A stretch of 64,000 nt of DNA from Loripinus fragilis (GCA_964019695.1 OZ026524.1:17167509-17231508), one strand, 5' to 3'; shown: positions 1 to 11,252, counted from the first letter of the stretch. The notes: a model not told the origin generated them from the letters alone. Numbers and translations are program-made.

Positions 1-784
1 CCCCCTATAATTGCGGTAAGAACAGATTCCCATCACTATTATTGGAAAAAAATAAGTAAAACGCAGTTCCTTTAAAATGGCGGAGTGTCAAATAAATCCA
101 ATATTCCTTCTATATGTCATAAGTTGTCATCATTTTCTATGTGATATAACGTCGTTACAAAAGTAGATATATCCTTCGATTTTGTCTATATTCCTGAATA
201 ATTCTTGATGCTAATCAGACAGTCGTTTAACTGACGTGTAGGTCAATACATGAAATCTTACAAACGCTAATGGCTTTGGACATTTTACTTCTCTTCATGG
301 GAAAAGCAGAACATGGCCACACGCACTTGCGTAGACAGTCTATTATCATTATTTGCTACTTATGTATCGTTTGCATTATATGCTCATTGCGTTCAAATAT
401 TAAAGCCTTGAGATAGACTCTATACATATAAGTTACAAGAAGCAAGTACATTTGATGTTGGCTGCACATACTCTCTGACAGCTTATTTATTTTTAATTCT
501 CGACGACCAATGTTATAGACCTATTCAGGAAATATACTGAAGAATTTTATTATGGTGAGTCTTTGATTGACCATGTCATTAGGAGGCTTTAGCTAAGCGT
601 ATGGCCTTCATTTAAACGCAATAATGACTATAATTTGAAAACGAACAATCCTTTAAAGAGATATATCGCGTCTCACAGAATAACAAGCGAATGAGTTTCG
701 CCAAATACCAACACAAAATGATGTCATTTTTTATATTCCAACTTGGCTACAGAAAAAATGCCACAGGAAAAAAACTGACCAGAC
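1..784. other. AT-rich sequence, nothing recognised
   Basis: No open frame with a recognisable domain, no clear terminal repeats and no simple repeat is visible here. The composition is like the rest of the non-coding window. Confidence 0.5.
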
Positions 785-1125
785 TGTTCATTTAAAAAGT
801 AAGTGAGTATGATCAGGAAATACCACAATCACACACTACAGACCAACCCATGGTACCGTGAGGAAGAGTCACAGAACATTTTACAGTAACAAGACATCCG
901 TAAGACAATAAAAGCAAACAAACCAATTCTCTCTTCATCTTCGAGATGATTTCAAAACTAGAAAGGACTCAAAGCATTGCATACAAAAAACAATGACAAA
1001 CACAGAACCCCCACAAACAATGGGAAGTGCATTAAACAATTGATCAACAACAACAGAACCACCACCTTAGAACGGACTGCATCCTAAGCCACCGGGGGCT
1101 TAAATACACTTTACTAGCGCCACAC
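785..1125 (+). repeat. dispersed repeat family R, copy 1
   Basis: This block begins near AGTAAGTGAGTATGATCAGG and ends near a CACCGGGGGCTTAAA segment. Pieces of the same sequence recur at 51845-51965, 54370-54570, 58205-58260 and 60255-60480, and in reverse orientation at 58900-59570. Shared phrases include CCTTAGAACGGAC, CCGGGGGCTTA and ACAATGACAAACACA. No terminal repeats or coding domain were found, so the class is unknown. It may be an untranslated part of a retroelement or a non-autonomous element. Confidence 0.5.
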
Positions 1126-1336
1126 CTTCACACTAGAAGCTGCTGTTTTTAATTCATGAAGAAAAGAGTTCAACAAATAAACGCTCCACAACAAGGGCGC
1201 CAAAGCCTGCTCGGTAATAATACTTCTTGTCCAAACATAGAGAAAAGCATACAAAACACCACACTGACCAGAGACATCTGCTGCGCGGAATGCATACACC
1301 TAGAATACCCTTATTTAGCTTGTTTCTCTTTACCAG

Positions 1337-1579
1337 CATGCGTGGAGCCAGAAAGTATGGCCATTTTGTCAGAGGGGGTCCAACTTTTAAAATATTTTGG
1401 TTGATGAGTGAAGAAAGGATCCAAAAATCACTAAAAGTAGGCAATCAAACGCCATTTTAATGTTTTTTTTCCATGGCGGACTGATAATGGCCCAATATTA
1501 AACGCTGGCTTGGTAGCTTTGTGATTTTCCAGGGTGTGTGTGTCCCAATCTCCTGTCTGACCCTCTGGATCCGCGAATG
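1337..1579. mobile_element. small inverted-repeat element around GGATCCAGA ends
   Basis: The left end (CATGCGTGGAGCCAGAAAG) is an imperfect inverted match to the right end, whose reverse complement reads CATTCGCGGATCCAGAGGG. The interior has a CAGAGGGGGTCCAAC stretch and an AATGGCCCAATATTAAACGC stretch, both of which recur at 59960-60150. A similar sequence is split by the hAT element at 10084-11252. The arrangement fits a MITE of about 240 bp. The ends are diverged and no target duplication is clear. Confidence 0.4.
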
Positions 1580-1759
1580 ACATTGAAAACTCTATTAAGC
1601 CAATTTATCTTTATATAATATGCTCAGTGATATTGCCACATCCCAGGTAATATTGCCACAGTTTCTAAGAACATTAATGTAAAATTTGTTGTTCTATGAA
1701 AATCCTCGTTGTCCCGTCTGAACATGTCCTTGGCTACAAGAGAAGTATAAGATATTTTA

Positions 1760-1920
1760 TTGTTTGTATACGAGCTTCAAAGCCATACAAAATATAGAAC
1801 GAGAATAGCATATAGCGCCCTGATCTAGCTGTTTCCTGTGTAGCTGACACACCTGTTTCAAATATTGAAATATACATATTATGTTGTTGTATTTTGCTGG
1901 TTTTCGTCAAATAAACGTTC
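1760..1920 (+). repeat. dispersed repeat shared with 34310-34480
   Basis: The stretch containing AGCTGTTTCCTGTGT and GCTGACACAC recurs in the same orientation near 34385-34420, and both copies are followed by a GTATTTTGCTG phrase. Family unknown. Confidence 0.45.
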
Positions 1921-2057
1921 CTTCCTCGTTTGGCCATGGGTGTGTTCATATGTGACAAGTGTAGTTTGTAAGCATCTTTTTGCTAGATTTCTTCCTTCAA
2001 AAATCCCCTTGGGGAGCAAAAACCCTTAGTAGCTCATAGCCTATTACGACATCCATC

Positions 2058-2171
2058 CATGAATTTTTGCCTTTAATCAATCATTGAATTACAGCCTCTC
2101 GCCTACCAATGAATAACAGCCTTTCCCCCGCCTATGAGTTACAGTCTCTTAGCCACCTTTGAGTTACAGTC
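2058..2171. repeat. short tandem repeat, about 30-bp period
   Basis: Four diverged units end in variants of TGARTTACAGYCTCT. The unit length varies from about 29 to 34 bp. No gene is associated with it. Confidence 0.5.
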
Positions 2172-3068
2172 GAAAATTAAATGGCTCGAACACCTTTAAA
2201 CGAAATCTGTTCACTGTGAGTTGATAACAGCACCAGATCTAGGAGCATTATGGAGAATCTGATAAGCTTTGTTAAATAAAACGTCGTTATGAAATCTCTT
2301 CTGCAACAAGAAATTTCAAAGAAGTATTTTTTTGGTGATTTCGTTTATAAATTCAAAAGAATCGTTGGAAAGCCCCTCTTCATCTTCAGTTTTAAACAGA
2401 TGATCAAGTATTATAAAAGAGTGTGATATAACATCAATGTTAGGCGACGGTCTACAGGCACAGTTATAAACCCGATCACGGTGTATAGCTATGGTTTCAC
2501 CTTACACTGCAAGACGGTTGGACAGGCCTCAGACTCAATGACAACACTGACATACATCGTTCATTAGTGTGTCAGTGCCTGGATTTTGTCCATGGCTTGG
2601 TCCACCGTGGCTCAAATGGGGTGTTCTTTAACTCTGACAGTCTGTGAGTTGAGCACTTGAAATCCTTTAAACAACAGCTGACCCATTGGACATGTTTTGA
2701 AATATATGTAATTACACACGATTGTTTCTCATCGCTCAAATGTACAATACTCAAGTTTCGTTTAATTGCCAGCCACCAAAAGTTACTCATTGACAAATGG
2801 TCCTAATTGGCTTACAAAAGTGCCGCAGGGCTTAAAACTTAGGTGAGCGACCCAGAGCCTTCATGACATCTTGATTAACTCTTCTGAGCACAAAGTGGTC
2901 AATGTGAGCTATTGGGACCAATATCAAGGACTGCAAGGACATATTGCACAGGTAAATGCGAATTAAAACGAGACGACTCTAGAAGTGTTAATGTATTTCC
3001 ACAGGCCGATATTGTGTTAAAACTTGAATTCTGTAAAACAATATTTAGCCTTGGTCTCATCGGTCATC
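2172..3068. other. non-coding stretch, nothing recognised
   Basis: Only short, domain-free open frames are present. I saw no repeat ends or tRNA-like boxes. Confidence 0.45.
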
Positions 3069-3100
3069 TTATTTATTTATTTATTTATTTATTTATTGAT

Positions 3101-3171
<71 letters not shown>

Positions 3172-3172
3172 T
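3069..3172. repeat. TTTA microsatellite
   Basis: About 26 tandem TTTA units with a single GATT interruption. The two overlapping open frames that read as Leu-Phe-Ile-Tyr repeats are translations of this microsatellite and not genes. Confidence 0.97.
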
Positions 3173-3735
3173 CCATCCTATGTTTATTGAAAGGCAACGT
3201 AGATTGTACATGTTTAATCATCCACAAATTATCGAAATAATAGGTGATATACTAACATATTTTCTTGTATTTTACAAGATTGAATCTTGGCATGATTACT
3301 AATATCAATATATGTTATCCTTTGACCCCCTCTTGTATTTCGTTTCGTCAAAATCCGATCTAGGAATATACAAACATTATTTTCGAAACAAAACAGGTAC
3401 ATTTTTTTGTATTCTATAACTCCTATATTCTTTTACATTTGATTTTCATTTAATGTACTCAGTTAATTACTTACAAGCATTCAACTTCTCTAGTAGAACT
3501 GGATTCAGCATCAAGTTAAAACAGTTCTAACAATTTAAAGTCTAACTGGACAATAACTTAAGTATAACTTAAAATAATAAGTTAAGAGTAAGATTTACAT
3601 TTCACAAAAATGCAAATTTTGATCTATATATTGTTTACTGATATTGGAGCACAGATATCTTTTTTTTGCTATCTTTGTTGTGAATGTTGTCAAATTCATG
3701 TATGCATTTATTGTGACCTAGTATGAATCTTTTAT
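3173..3735. other. AT-rich stretch, nothing recognised
   Basis: No coding or repeat structure could be recognised. Confidence 0.45.
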
Positions 3736-4377
3736 TATGTATAGGTTATAACAGCCACCATTTTTTTTTGCCACACCAGAATTTGGCAAAATCACATCAT
3801 CTTTATAGTGGTGCAAAAGACTCAAAACCACTAAAATACAAAAATACAGACATAAGGGAGCAAAACATATATAATTATGACTAAAAAAATATATGCCTTC
3901 ATAATGAAAAAAATGGTCAAAGTCAAAAACCCCGCGGCGCGGGGTTTTCCAAAAACCCCGCGGGGTTTTTAAAACCCTGCGCGGGGTTTTTCCCCCATAT
4001 TTTCAAATGGGGGAAAAACCCCGCAGGGTTTTTTCAAAAAAATAAATATCAAAATAAGTTCAAGAAATAAGTTTGTTTGATTGTAATTATTTCAGAAAAT
4101 GATTGGTAAGGCTTAATTCCAACCTTTAATTTCCCCCGCGGGTTTTTTCTCCCATTTCAGATTGTGGGGGAAAAACCCCGCAGGGTTTTTTGAAAAAATA
4201 AAAAGGTTTGTTTTTAATTGTATTGCTTTACAAAACAATATAGAAGCTGAATTGAAGTTTTTCTCATCATTTGAAGCCTTTCAAGCAAAATAAAAAAAAC
4301 CCGCGGGGGAAAACCCCCGCGGGGTTTTCCCCCACAAAATGAAATGGGAGAAAAACCCTGCGGGGTTTTTACCAAAG
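3736..4377 (+). repeat. CCGCGG-palindrome element, copy 1
   Basis: The first 190 bases are AT-rich. They are followed by about nine GC boxes of the type AAAACCCCGCGGGGTTTT or slight variants (CCCCGCAGGG, CCCTGCGGGG), for example at 3930-3944, 3956-3965 and 3975-3986. Each box is self-complementary, and several are joined by CCCCCA/TGGGGG stems. The whole block, including the AT-rich leader with its GTGGTGCAAAAGACTC phrase, recurs in reverse orientation at 33666-34292. This makes it a dispersed element rather than local low complexity. No ORF, TSD or known terminal motif was identified. Confidence 0.75.
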
Positions 4378-4508
4378 AGTGATTATCAGTTTTATTAATG
4401 ATTGAGATCAGTTATACATTTAGAGCTCATATTATTTAAGTTTTTACAGTAATTAAAGGCCATAAAACAATTCTCTCGATGACCCCTCCCCCCAACCCTT
4501 GTCCGCCA

Positions 4509-4522
4509 CCCCCCCCCCCCCC
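4509..4522. repeat. C14 homopolymer
   Basis: A run of 14 cytosines inside a C-rich stretch that starts near 4482. Confidence 0.9.
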
Positions 4523-5475
4523 TCGTCCGCCATGCACTGCATCAGCGGTGATCACTACCAAGTTTGCACCACCGAACGGCCCAAAAAATATTGTTCAGGT
4601 AGCACTGATATTATTTGTTTAGCACGATTCATTACATCCCAGTCAACCATTTATCAGTCATGTTAGGATGCGTCTTATGGGTTGAAACAGTTCTAACAGC
4701 AGATAAAAGCACTAATATTAATAACGGCCATTGCAGTACTTGTCATACATAACTGCAATCTTATAAACTGGTTAATATGTAGTACATTGACAGACAGTGC
4801 AGACCAGGATCAGATGCAGCAGAATGTAGCTCATCTGATCACGGTCTTCATTGATTGTTTAGGAATCATAGAATGGGTTGGGCATCAAGAAATTTGGGTC
4901 TTTTCTACAACCCTGTGTGTATCCTATAGAAAGATCCTGGTCTAAAGCAGACCAATTTCACAGATCTTAATTGATGTACCAATTCCGGCTACACAGTGTC
5001 TTTCATGCATCCAAGGGTCCATGACGGGGGTCGCGCCTATAGCAATGCACCAAACTCCTGGGGAGTGTACAGGAAGATAGAGTACGGATTGGGTAGTTAA
5101 AAAAACTAAGATGGCAGATTGATTACTAAATCTGCCTGACATTCTTTTCTACTAGTTACAGAGGTATAGTGAGATTTACAAGAAAAGTATTACTGGAATG
5201 TGCTCACTTTGACAACTAGCTGATGAAAGGTAAATTGATTTTGCCTTGTCAATTAGTTTTTAGCTACTTTCATTTTGCCTACAAGCTGACAAGTTCCCCA
5301 CCCCCTGGCCCTGCCTCTGTAGACAGAAAATAACCAGTGATTAACTGTGATTTGCAAATAAATTTGTGTTGAGTTGAGTGAAAGAGTTGACTACTTGCGA
5401 GACAATACAGTCAAAGGGCTGTTAATAACAATATCAGCTTACATAAACTTTTGCACTGGCACATTTTTAAACAAC
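4523..5475. other. non-coding stretch, nothing recognised
   Basis: The open frames are short and lack domains. No clear terminal repeats were seen. Confidence 0.4.
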
Positions 5476-7275
5476 AATTTTTGATTCCGGGACATCTTGG
5501 CCCCAAACAAATTCGGCCCCTGACAAACTCGGCCCCTAACAAACTCAGCCCCTAACAAACTCGGCCCCCATATATTCGGGGACCTAATTCGACCCCTACA
5601 AACTCAGCCCCCAACCGAAATATGGTTCAGGAGGCTGGCTAGTTTCTTTATACATGTGAATCATCGGTTAAAAACATTAGTGCCCTGCAGATAATGCTTG
5701 TTGTGATGGATAAAAATGCATGTTGTGCTGGATAATGGCATTTTATGATGTTGACGCTGTCCACTTTTTGAAAGAAAGGTTCAGACGAATACTCAGGTAT
5801 GTTTACTCAAACGTGCATGAGCGTTCTACATGAAACCCAGGAAAGTCTCGATGTTTGGAATTGTAAATTGGGCCTCGACTCGAGAGAACCTGGGGGGGGG
5901 GTGCGAATGATCATCAAGTGCAGACCAGCCTGTGTATTGGCAGTCTGATCAGCACCTTCGCTATTCGCATATTGGAAAATATCGTATCTAGACTTGCTTC
6001 TATTAAATACACGAATTTATTTCCAATTACCGTAGTCTCATCGATGATTGATTATATTTTCAGCTTTTCATCCTGCGCAGGCTCCTGCTACTTAATATGC
6101 AAAGTCTAAGAGAAAACTAATATAGTCTTGAATGATCCATTACAAAAGAAACAACAATCAACAAGAAAATAATGCACATACAATGTAGTACAATGAACAA
6201 AAACGCACAAATGAATTGTTTCAGATATTATCCCAGTCAACATCCAAAATCAGGCAACTATCGGCTCGACATTGAAACGCTATTCGGTTGGCATGTCACT
6301 GGCGGGCCGATAGTGGTCCGATTTTACGTCCTATTGGGATAAAGCTGATGCACGTGATTTATTCAATTCAATTTATTATCTCCAAAATGAGACACATTCC
6401 CTTTTGAGGAACCATATTTGTGGCTTTTCATCAGGGTTTACACTGGTTTTCTTTAAATGAAATTAACGGCACAGAGACTGTGTAAATGCTCATGTGTCAC
6501 ATGCTCATGTGTCTCATGAGTATATATAACCACATATTATGGCCCATATTAAATGGGACATAGACAAACTGTGTAATCCCACCTGAGAAGCCCCGCCCGT
6601 GATGTGGCGGCTCATCAGGGTTTACACTATTTTAAAACTGTTTCTTGGTTTAAGGTTTATTTAGCAAAACAATTATGATCTAAAATTTGACGATTCTCGT
6701 CGTTCGCTTACCACGTTGTGTTAAAAATTATAATTGCTTTGGCGAGACTGCGCCAGATGCGTTATTTCATTATCTGTTTAAATGGGGCATATAGGCAAAC
6801 AGTACAGTCCAAGTTGAGAAGCCTTATTATATGGCGCCTCAACTTCGTCTATACTGCTTGAAATACCAATTAATGTTAACCCAAACGAGTTAATAGGCCT
6901 ATGTCTAAGCTTTAATTTGGTATTAAGTTTAAGAGTCTAGGATAAGTAACAGCTGTGATATTATTACTTTTGTAGGCATACCCCCATTCTCAAATCTGCT
7001 ATGGGTTGCCATGCATTTTCACAGCCCATACCATTTTAGGACACCTTCGTTTCGCATTCAGGGGGTACCAATGAACAATTTGACACCCATGAAAAATTGT
7101 TCTGGGGGTGCAAGGTAACCTTAATTGGATGCCAGGGTAATCTTATATAGGGGCCGAGTTGGTTAGGGGCCGAGTTTGCTAGGGGCCGAGTTTGTGGGGG
7201 CCGAGTTTGTTAGGGGCCAAGTTTGTCAAGGGCCGAGTTTGTTAGGGGCTGAGATGTCCAGAAACCCAATTTTTA
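5476..7275. mobile_element. foldback-like element with tandem-repeat termini
   Basis: The left end (about 5476-5612) carries six to seven tandem copies of a 16-bp unit, GGCCCCTAACAAACTC with variants. The right end (about 7150-7275) carries seven copies of the same unit as its reverse complement. Outside both arrays the sequence is again inverted and related (GGGACATCTTGG on the left, the complement of CTGGACATCTCAGC on the right). Inverted ends built from short direct repeats are typical of foldback-type DNA elements. The interior of about 1.5 kb has no transposase that I recognise and hosts a small MITE at 6229-6341. The outer limits are approximate and no target duplication was resolved. 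Confidence 0.65.
6229..6341. mobile_element. 113-bp MITE nested in the foldback element
   Basis: The left arm starts TATCCCAGTCAACATCC. The reverse complement of the right arm starts TATCCCAATAGGACGTAAAA. The arms pair imperfectly over about 40 bp and include ACTATCGGCYCG. A TA at each outer edge fits a Tc1/mariner-type duplication. Related GGGCCGAT-type sequence is seen near 60090. Confidence 0.6.
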
Positions 7276-7399
7276 AGCCGGTACAGACAAACCATTGGCA
7301 GAACAGATAGAACGGGCCCACTGGGGACCGAGCCTGTTGTGTTAAAGTCAATTGTGACAGTACAATGTATCGATGTAGATGTATATGTACAGTCGATAG

Positions 7400-7951
7400 T
7401 AGTGGTAGGCCGATTTATCGAGCTCATCGATACTTGGTCATTTTCAGTGAACTGATTAATTGATCGTTAGTTTTCAATAATCGATTACTCAGTATAGACC
7501 TTTTGCTTCATTGGCCTTCAATTTTTAGCTTGGTGTATTTATTTAATATGACCCTTTTCTGCATTTTCAGTTTCTGGTATGAACAGCATATGGTTCAAAT
7601 AATGTACATAGGTTTAGATAAACAAAAGTTTTGAGTGTAAAATTGTAAATATATACTAATCCATCAGTTTGAACATATGTTTTGGGTGCTCAAAAGAACC
7701 GTCTTATTGAGATGGTTCTTTTGAGTACCCACAACATATGTTTTGGTTGAGAAAATTAATTTTTTGGTACACACTCTGAACACCTAGCATGTCTGGTCAA
7801 TCAAGTTGACCCCGTAAGGCATCTTAGACATACCTGGCATGATATGTACCATATATAATATGTATTTTATTTTAGTCGATTAATGATTGATCATTGGTCA
7901 CTTGTTATTTTCAATGATCGATTATAAAAATCCAGCCGATTCCTACCACTA
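7400..7951. mobile_element. hAT-type MITE with 8-bp target duplication
   Basis: Both ends begin TAGTGGTAGG when read inward, and the similarity continues imperfectly for about 40 bp through GATTTAT and ATCGAT phrases. The element is flanked on each side by the identical octamer GTCGATAG (7392-7399 and 7952-7959). An 8-bp duplication together with TAGnGGT termini is the established signature of hAT transposons. No transposase frame is present, so the 552-bp element is non-autonomous. Its centre is a long hairpin (7672-7742). Confidence 0.88.
7672..7742. repeat. 71-nt hairpin at the centre of the hAT MITE
   Basis: Two 33-nt arms pair with only a few mismatches around a 5-nt loop. The core reads GCTCAAAAGAACCGTCT and its complement. 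Full or half versions of this hairpin recur at 20780-20817, 25577-25640 and 60524-60590, partly inside elements whose ends differ from this one. Confidence 0.85.
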
Positions 7952-7959
7952 GTCGATAG

Positions 7960-8530
7960 AACCTCACAACCAGAAGAAATGATGCTGCATTCTCGGTACC
8001 GCCGTGACGTCACAGCCTTAGCGACACATAAACAAATGTACCGAGGTGAATTGGACAGTGAATTTTAACATTATGGGTAACAGGAAAATGATGAAAAACG
8101 TGCTGCATTCATTCAAATTCTCTGATTTTTTCACCAGTCTGCGCTTAATTCGAAGGAAAAACATTGTCTTTTGTCCCACCACGATTAATTTAATTATAAT
8201 TTCACTGATTATTCACAAATTATTTAAAAACTTGGATGTGGGTGGGGTGAACGGCTATCGGTTTGCGATCATTTAGATGTGATCTCTAATGTCTTAGAAG
8301 CTTTAACAATAGTAGAACACTCAATGCCTTTGGTACAATATGCAGCCTGTCATAAAAGCTATCATTTTCAAGAAAAGTTCCCAGCTATTGTTATAAGGAA
8401 TTCGAGCATAATCTCAAGATTTGTATCAATAGGCCTACATGTGGGGATCCAGGAATTTTCGTCAGGTGGGGCGTCCAGGTTTATCTGTCATAAAAAGATA
8501 AAAAATCTTAGACAACGTTTTTCTTTGGGT
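7960..8530. other. non-coding stretch, nothing firm
   Basis: An open frame at 8279-8647 overlaps the start of the satellite element and has no recognisable domain. A GGATCCAGGAATTTTCGTCAG stretch near 8445 resembles the ends of the small element at 1337-1579. Confidence 0.35.
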
Positions 8531-9986
8531 TTTTTATGCCCCCAAAGGAACTTTGGGAGGCATATAGTAATTGCACAGTCCGTCCGTGTGTCCGTCCGTC
8601 CGTCCCGCTTCGTGTCCGGTGCATATCTCCTAGATTCTTTGAGGTAGGGATTCCAAATTTGGTATGTGGATACATCTTGGGATGGCGGAGTGTCGCATAT
8701 CATTTTCGGGTCACTGTGACCTTGACCTCTGACCTAGTTTTTAGAATAATCCTGTCCGGAGCATATCCCTTACATTATTTGAGGTAGGAATTTCAAATTT
8801 GGTGTGTGGATGCATCTTGGGATGACAAAGTGTTGCGTACCATAATTGGGTCACTGTGACCTTGAACTTGACCTCTGATTTAGTTTCTAGAAACTGCATT
8901 GAGTCTGGTGCATATCTCCTATATTCTTTATATAGGAATTCCAAATTTGGTGTGTAAATGCATCTTAGGATGACAGAGTGTCACATACCATTTTCAGGTC
9001 ACTATGACCTTGACCTCTGACCTAGTTTTAAGAATTATTATGTCCTGAGCCTATCTCCTACATTCTTTGAGGTAGGAATTCTAAATTTGGTATGTGGATA
9101 CATCTTGGGATTGTGGAGTGCCGCGTACCATTTTCGGGTCACTGTGACCTTGATCTTGACTTCTGACCTAGTTTTTGGAATAATCGTGTCCGGAGCATAT
9201 CTCTTATATTATTTGAGGCAGGAATCTCAAATTTGGTATGAGGATGCATCTTGGGATGACAAAGTGTCCCGTACCATAATTGGGTCACTGTGACCTTGAA
9301 CTTGACCTCTGACCTAGTTTATAGAAACTGCAATGAGTCTGGTGCATATCTCCTATATTCTTAGAGATAGGAATTCCAGATTTGGTGTGTAAATGTATCT
9401 TGGGATGACAGAGTGTCACATCATTTTCGGGTCACTGTGACCTTGACCTCTGACCTAGTTTTAAGAATTATTGCGGCCGGAGCCTAAATCCTAGGATGTG
9501 GATGCATCTTGGGATGGCTGAGTATTGTTTACCATTTTCGGGTCACTGTGACCTTGACCTAACCTAGTTTTTAGAATAATCGTGTCTGGAACATATCTCT
9601 TATACTATTTGGGTAAGGAATCTCAAATTTGGTAAGTGGATGCATCTTGAGATGACGAAGTGCCGTGTACCGTAATCGGGTCACTGTGACTTTGAACTTG
9701 ACCTCTGACCTAGTTTTTAGAAACTGCATTGAGTCTGGTGCATATCTCCTATATTATTTGATGTAGGAATCCCAAATTTTGGGTGATGATTCCTCTTGGG
9801 ATGGCAGAGTGGTGCATACCATTTTGGGTCACTTTGACCTTGACATTGACTTCTGGCCTCATTTCTAGGTTTTTCCTGTTTGGAGCATATCTTCTATATT
9901 ACAGCTTACTTTCCTCAAATGTGTCTTATGCTAGACCAATTCCTTTGGGGGCATTCGTCACGTGTTTGTGACATTTCTTGTTTAGT
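8531..9986 (+). repeat. satellite-bearing element, forward copy, about 145-bp monomers
   Basis: The element starts with a hairpin (TATGCCCCCAAAG against CTTTGGGAGGCATA at about 8537-8569), followed by CCGTCC simple repeats. About nine monomers follow, anchored by GCATATCTCC at roughly 8621, 8761, 8910, 9049, 9195, 9343, 9481, 9590, 9740 and 9885. Each carries GGTCACTGTGACCTTGACC. The monomer ends cycle through three types, giving a trimeric period of about 434 bp. The right end is a unique GCTAGACCAATTCC segment ending near ACATTTCTTGTT. The same start, monomers and end occur inverted at 44736-47257, so this is a mobile unit carrying satellite DNA. Bivalve elements with core tandem repeats (the pearl group, later linked with Helitrons) are the closest family I know. 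I see no canonical Helitron end. Confidence 0.85.
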
Positions 9987-10083
9987 CCTCAACTTATTTT
10001 ACAGAAGTCCAATGCTTTATTTTAAAGAAAATTGTAATTTTCCAAGGATCCAGAGGGGGTCTATCATTTTTTCCAAGGGGAGG

Positions 10084-11252
10084 CAGGGGCGTAGCTTGGC
10101 TTCAATGAATGTGTAGGCCTAATGGTAGGGGGGTCTGGGGGCATGCTCCCCCAGAAAAATTTTCGGTCCTAGACTGTCCAAATATGGATTTTGCGATTAT
10201 TTCGCACTTATAAATGCGTTCATGCGATTGTTAGAAATTACAGGTAGTTATCACCATCATTGCCCATATGGCCTAATATGCTTATCAAGTTTGATCAACT
10301 TACGGTGCTGAATTGCAAAAACAAAATCATCGACCTGGGAGTCAGGGACAGGTATCATACTCTTTTAACCACTAAATGGCCAATCACTACAAAAGTAGTC
10401 CGCTTTCTCATCTGCTGAATTGTTTTACAAGCGTCTTCGACAAACAGTGAGAGATCCAGATCTGGGTCTACACTGTTTGCCTCAATACTGACATTTGTCA
10501 ATAATATTAGCAAATATATGCAACAGAGGACTTAGGCAGACGCGTCTTTCATTTGCAGTTTTTGGCTGGTGCTTTAAGGGTTAGAAGGCTTATAGGAGCC
10601 TACATTGTTATATAGCAAGAAGACATGTGACATTGTAATGATCATCCCAAATAAAAGATACAATGTACTGTACATGTATGTTGAAAAACAAGCGACATCA
10701 AGTTTCAATATCTAAATGCAGGTAGCAACAAAACTATTAATCACAAGCCAACTTAGAAAAAAAACTAATTTTCTGCATTAAATTTGTCTGACACAAACAT
10801 GTTTATCACCCTGTCAACATCAAGTGTCTGTAGATCATCACTACGAAGGACAGCCTGGCAGACATCATTGTTGAGCGCAAGTAGTTTTTAATTCTTTTCA
10901 TGCTACCTTTGGCATGTTGCAGACGTCAGTGGCATGGTCAAAAGGACTCCAATTATGGTGAAAATGCAATTATACAGGTTGCAAAGCTTTGTGCTATGGT
11001 TCATTTCCTATTGGGTAGGCTAGCAACATCATGTGACAGCTCGTCCTGGAACGCAAACAACCGTTCTTCTACAGTGGGTAATGGGTGACGTCTGATATCA
11101 GGATAATTTGGAATATCTTTCTGATTTACTCACCCCCTACCCCCTACCCCCTCCCCCCTCCATTTTATTGCATTTTTGGTGTTTATATTTTTTTTACTTT
11201 CTGAAAAAGTGTAGGCCGCGGCCTACATGGCCTAAAGGAAGCTACGCCACTG
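10084..11252. mobile_element. decayed hAT transposon, about 1.17 kb
   Basis: The left terminus begins CAGGGGCGTAGCTTGGCTT. The right terminus, reverse-complemented, begins CAGTGGCGTAGCTTCCTT. CAG-initiated ends of this type are characteristic of hAT elements, and a fragment of the hAT transposase C-terminal region lies inside on the minus strand (10765-10920). The flanks (AGGGGAGG and GGAGGGGT) are similar but not an exact 8-bp duplication. The element sits inside a GGATCCAGAGGGGG-type repeat whose halves lie just outside, at about 10046-10083 and 11253-11300. At 1.17 kb it is far shorter than an autonomous hAT element. Confidence 0.8.
10765..10920 (-). pseudogene. hAT transposase C-terminal fragment (broken)
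   Basis: Read on the minus strand, one frame gives SMKRIKNYLRSTM followed by SARLS. This matches the conserved end of the hAT dimerisation region, in which an ERSFSxMKRIKxYLRSTM-like stretch precedes ARLSxLxxL. The reading continues in a second frame as LQTLDVDRVINMFVSDKFN and stops at 10765, so at least one frameshift separates the two parts. No DDE catalytic core or zinc finger remains. The call rests on motif recognition and on the hAT-type ends that surround the fragment. Confidence 0.75.

Noticed and set aside
3024..3302. Open frames reading as Leu-Phe-Ile-Tyr repeats
   Set aside because: They are translations of the TTTA microsatellite and have no independent support.
3930..4372. Bacterial-type terminators or a CRISPR array
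   Set aside because: The GC palindromes are followed by T runs and recur, but spacing is irregular, no unique spacers exist, and the context is a eukaryotic repeat with an inverted copy elsewhere.
5910..6110. Another copy of the 239-bp MITE
   Set aside because: GACCAGCCTGTG and CAGTCTGATCAG phrases are shared, but the ends are missing and the rest does not align.
8279..8647. 122-codon open frame
   Set aside because: The second half lies in the hairpin and CCGTCC repeat of the satellite element. The first half has no recognisable domain.
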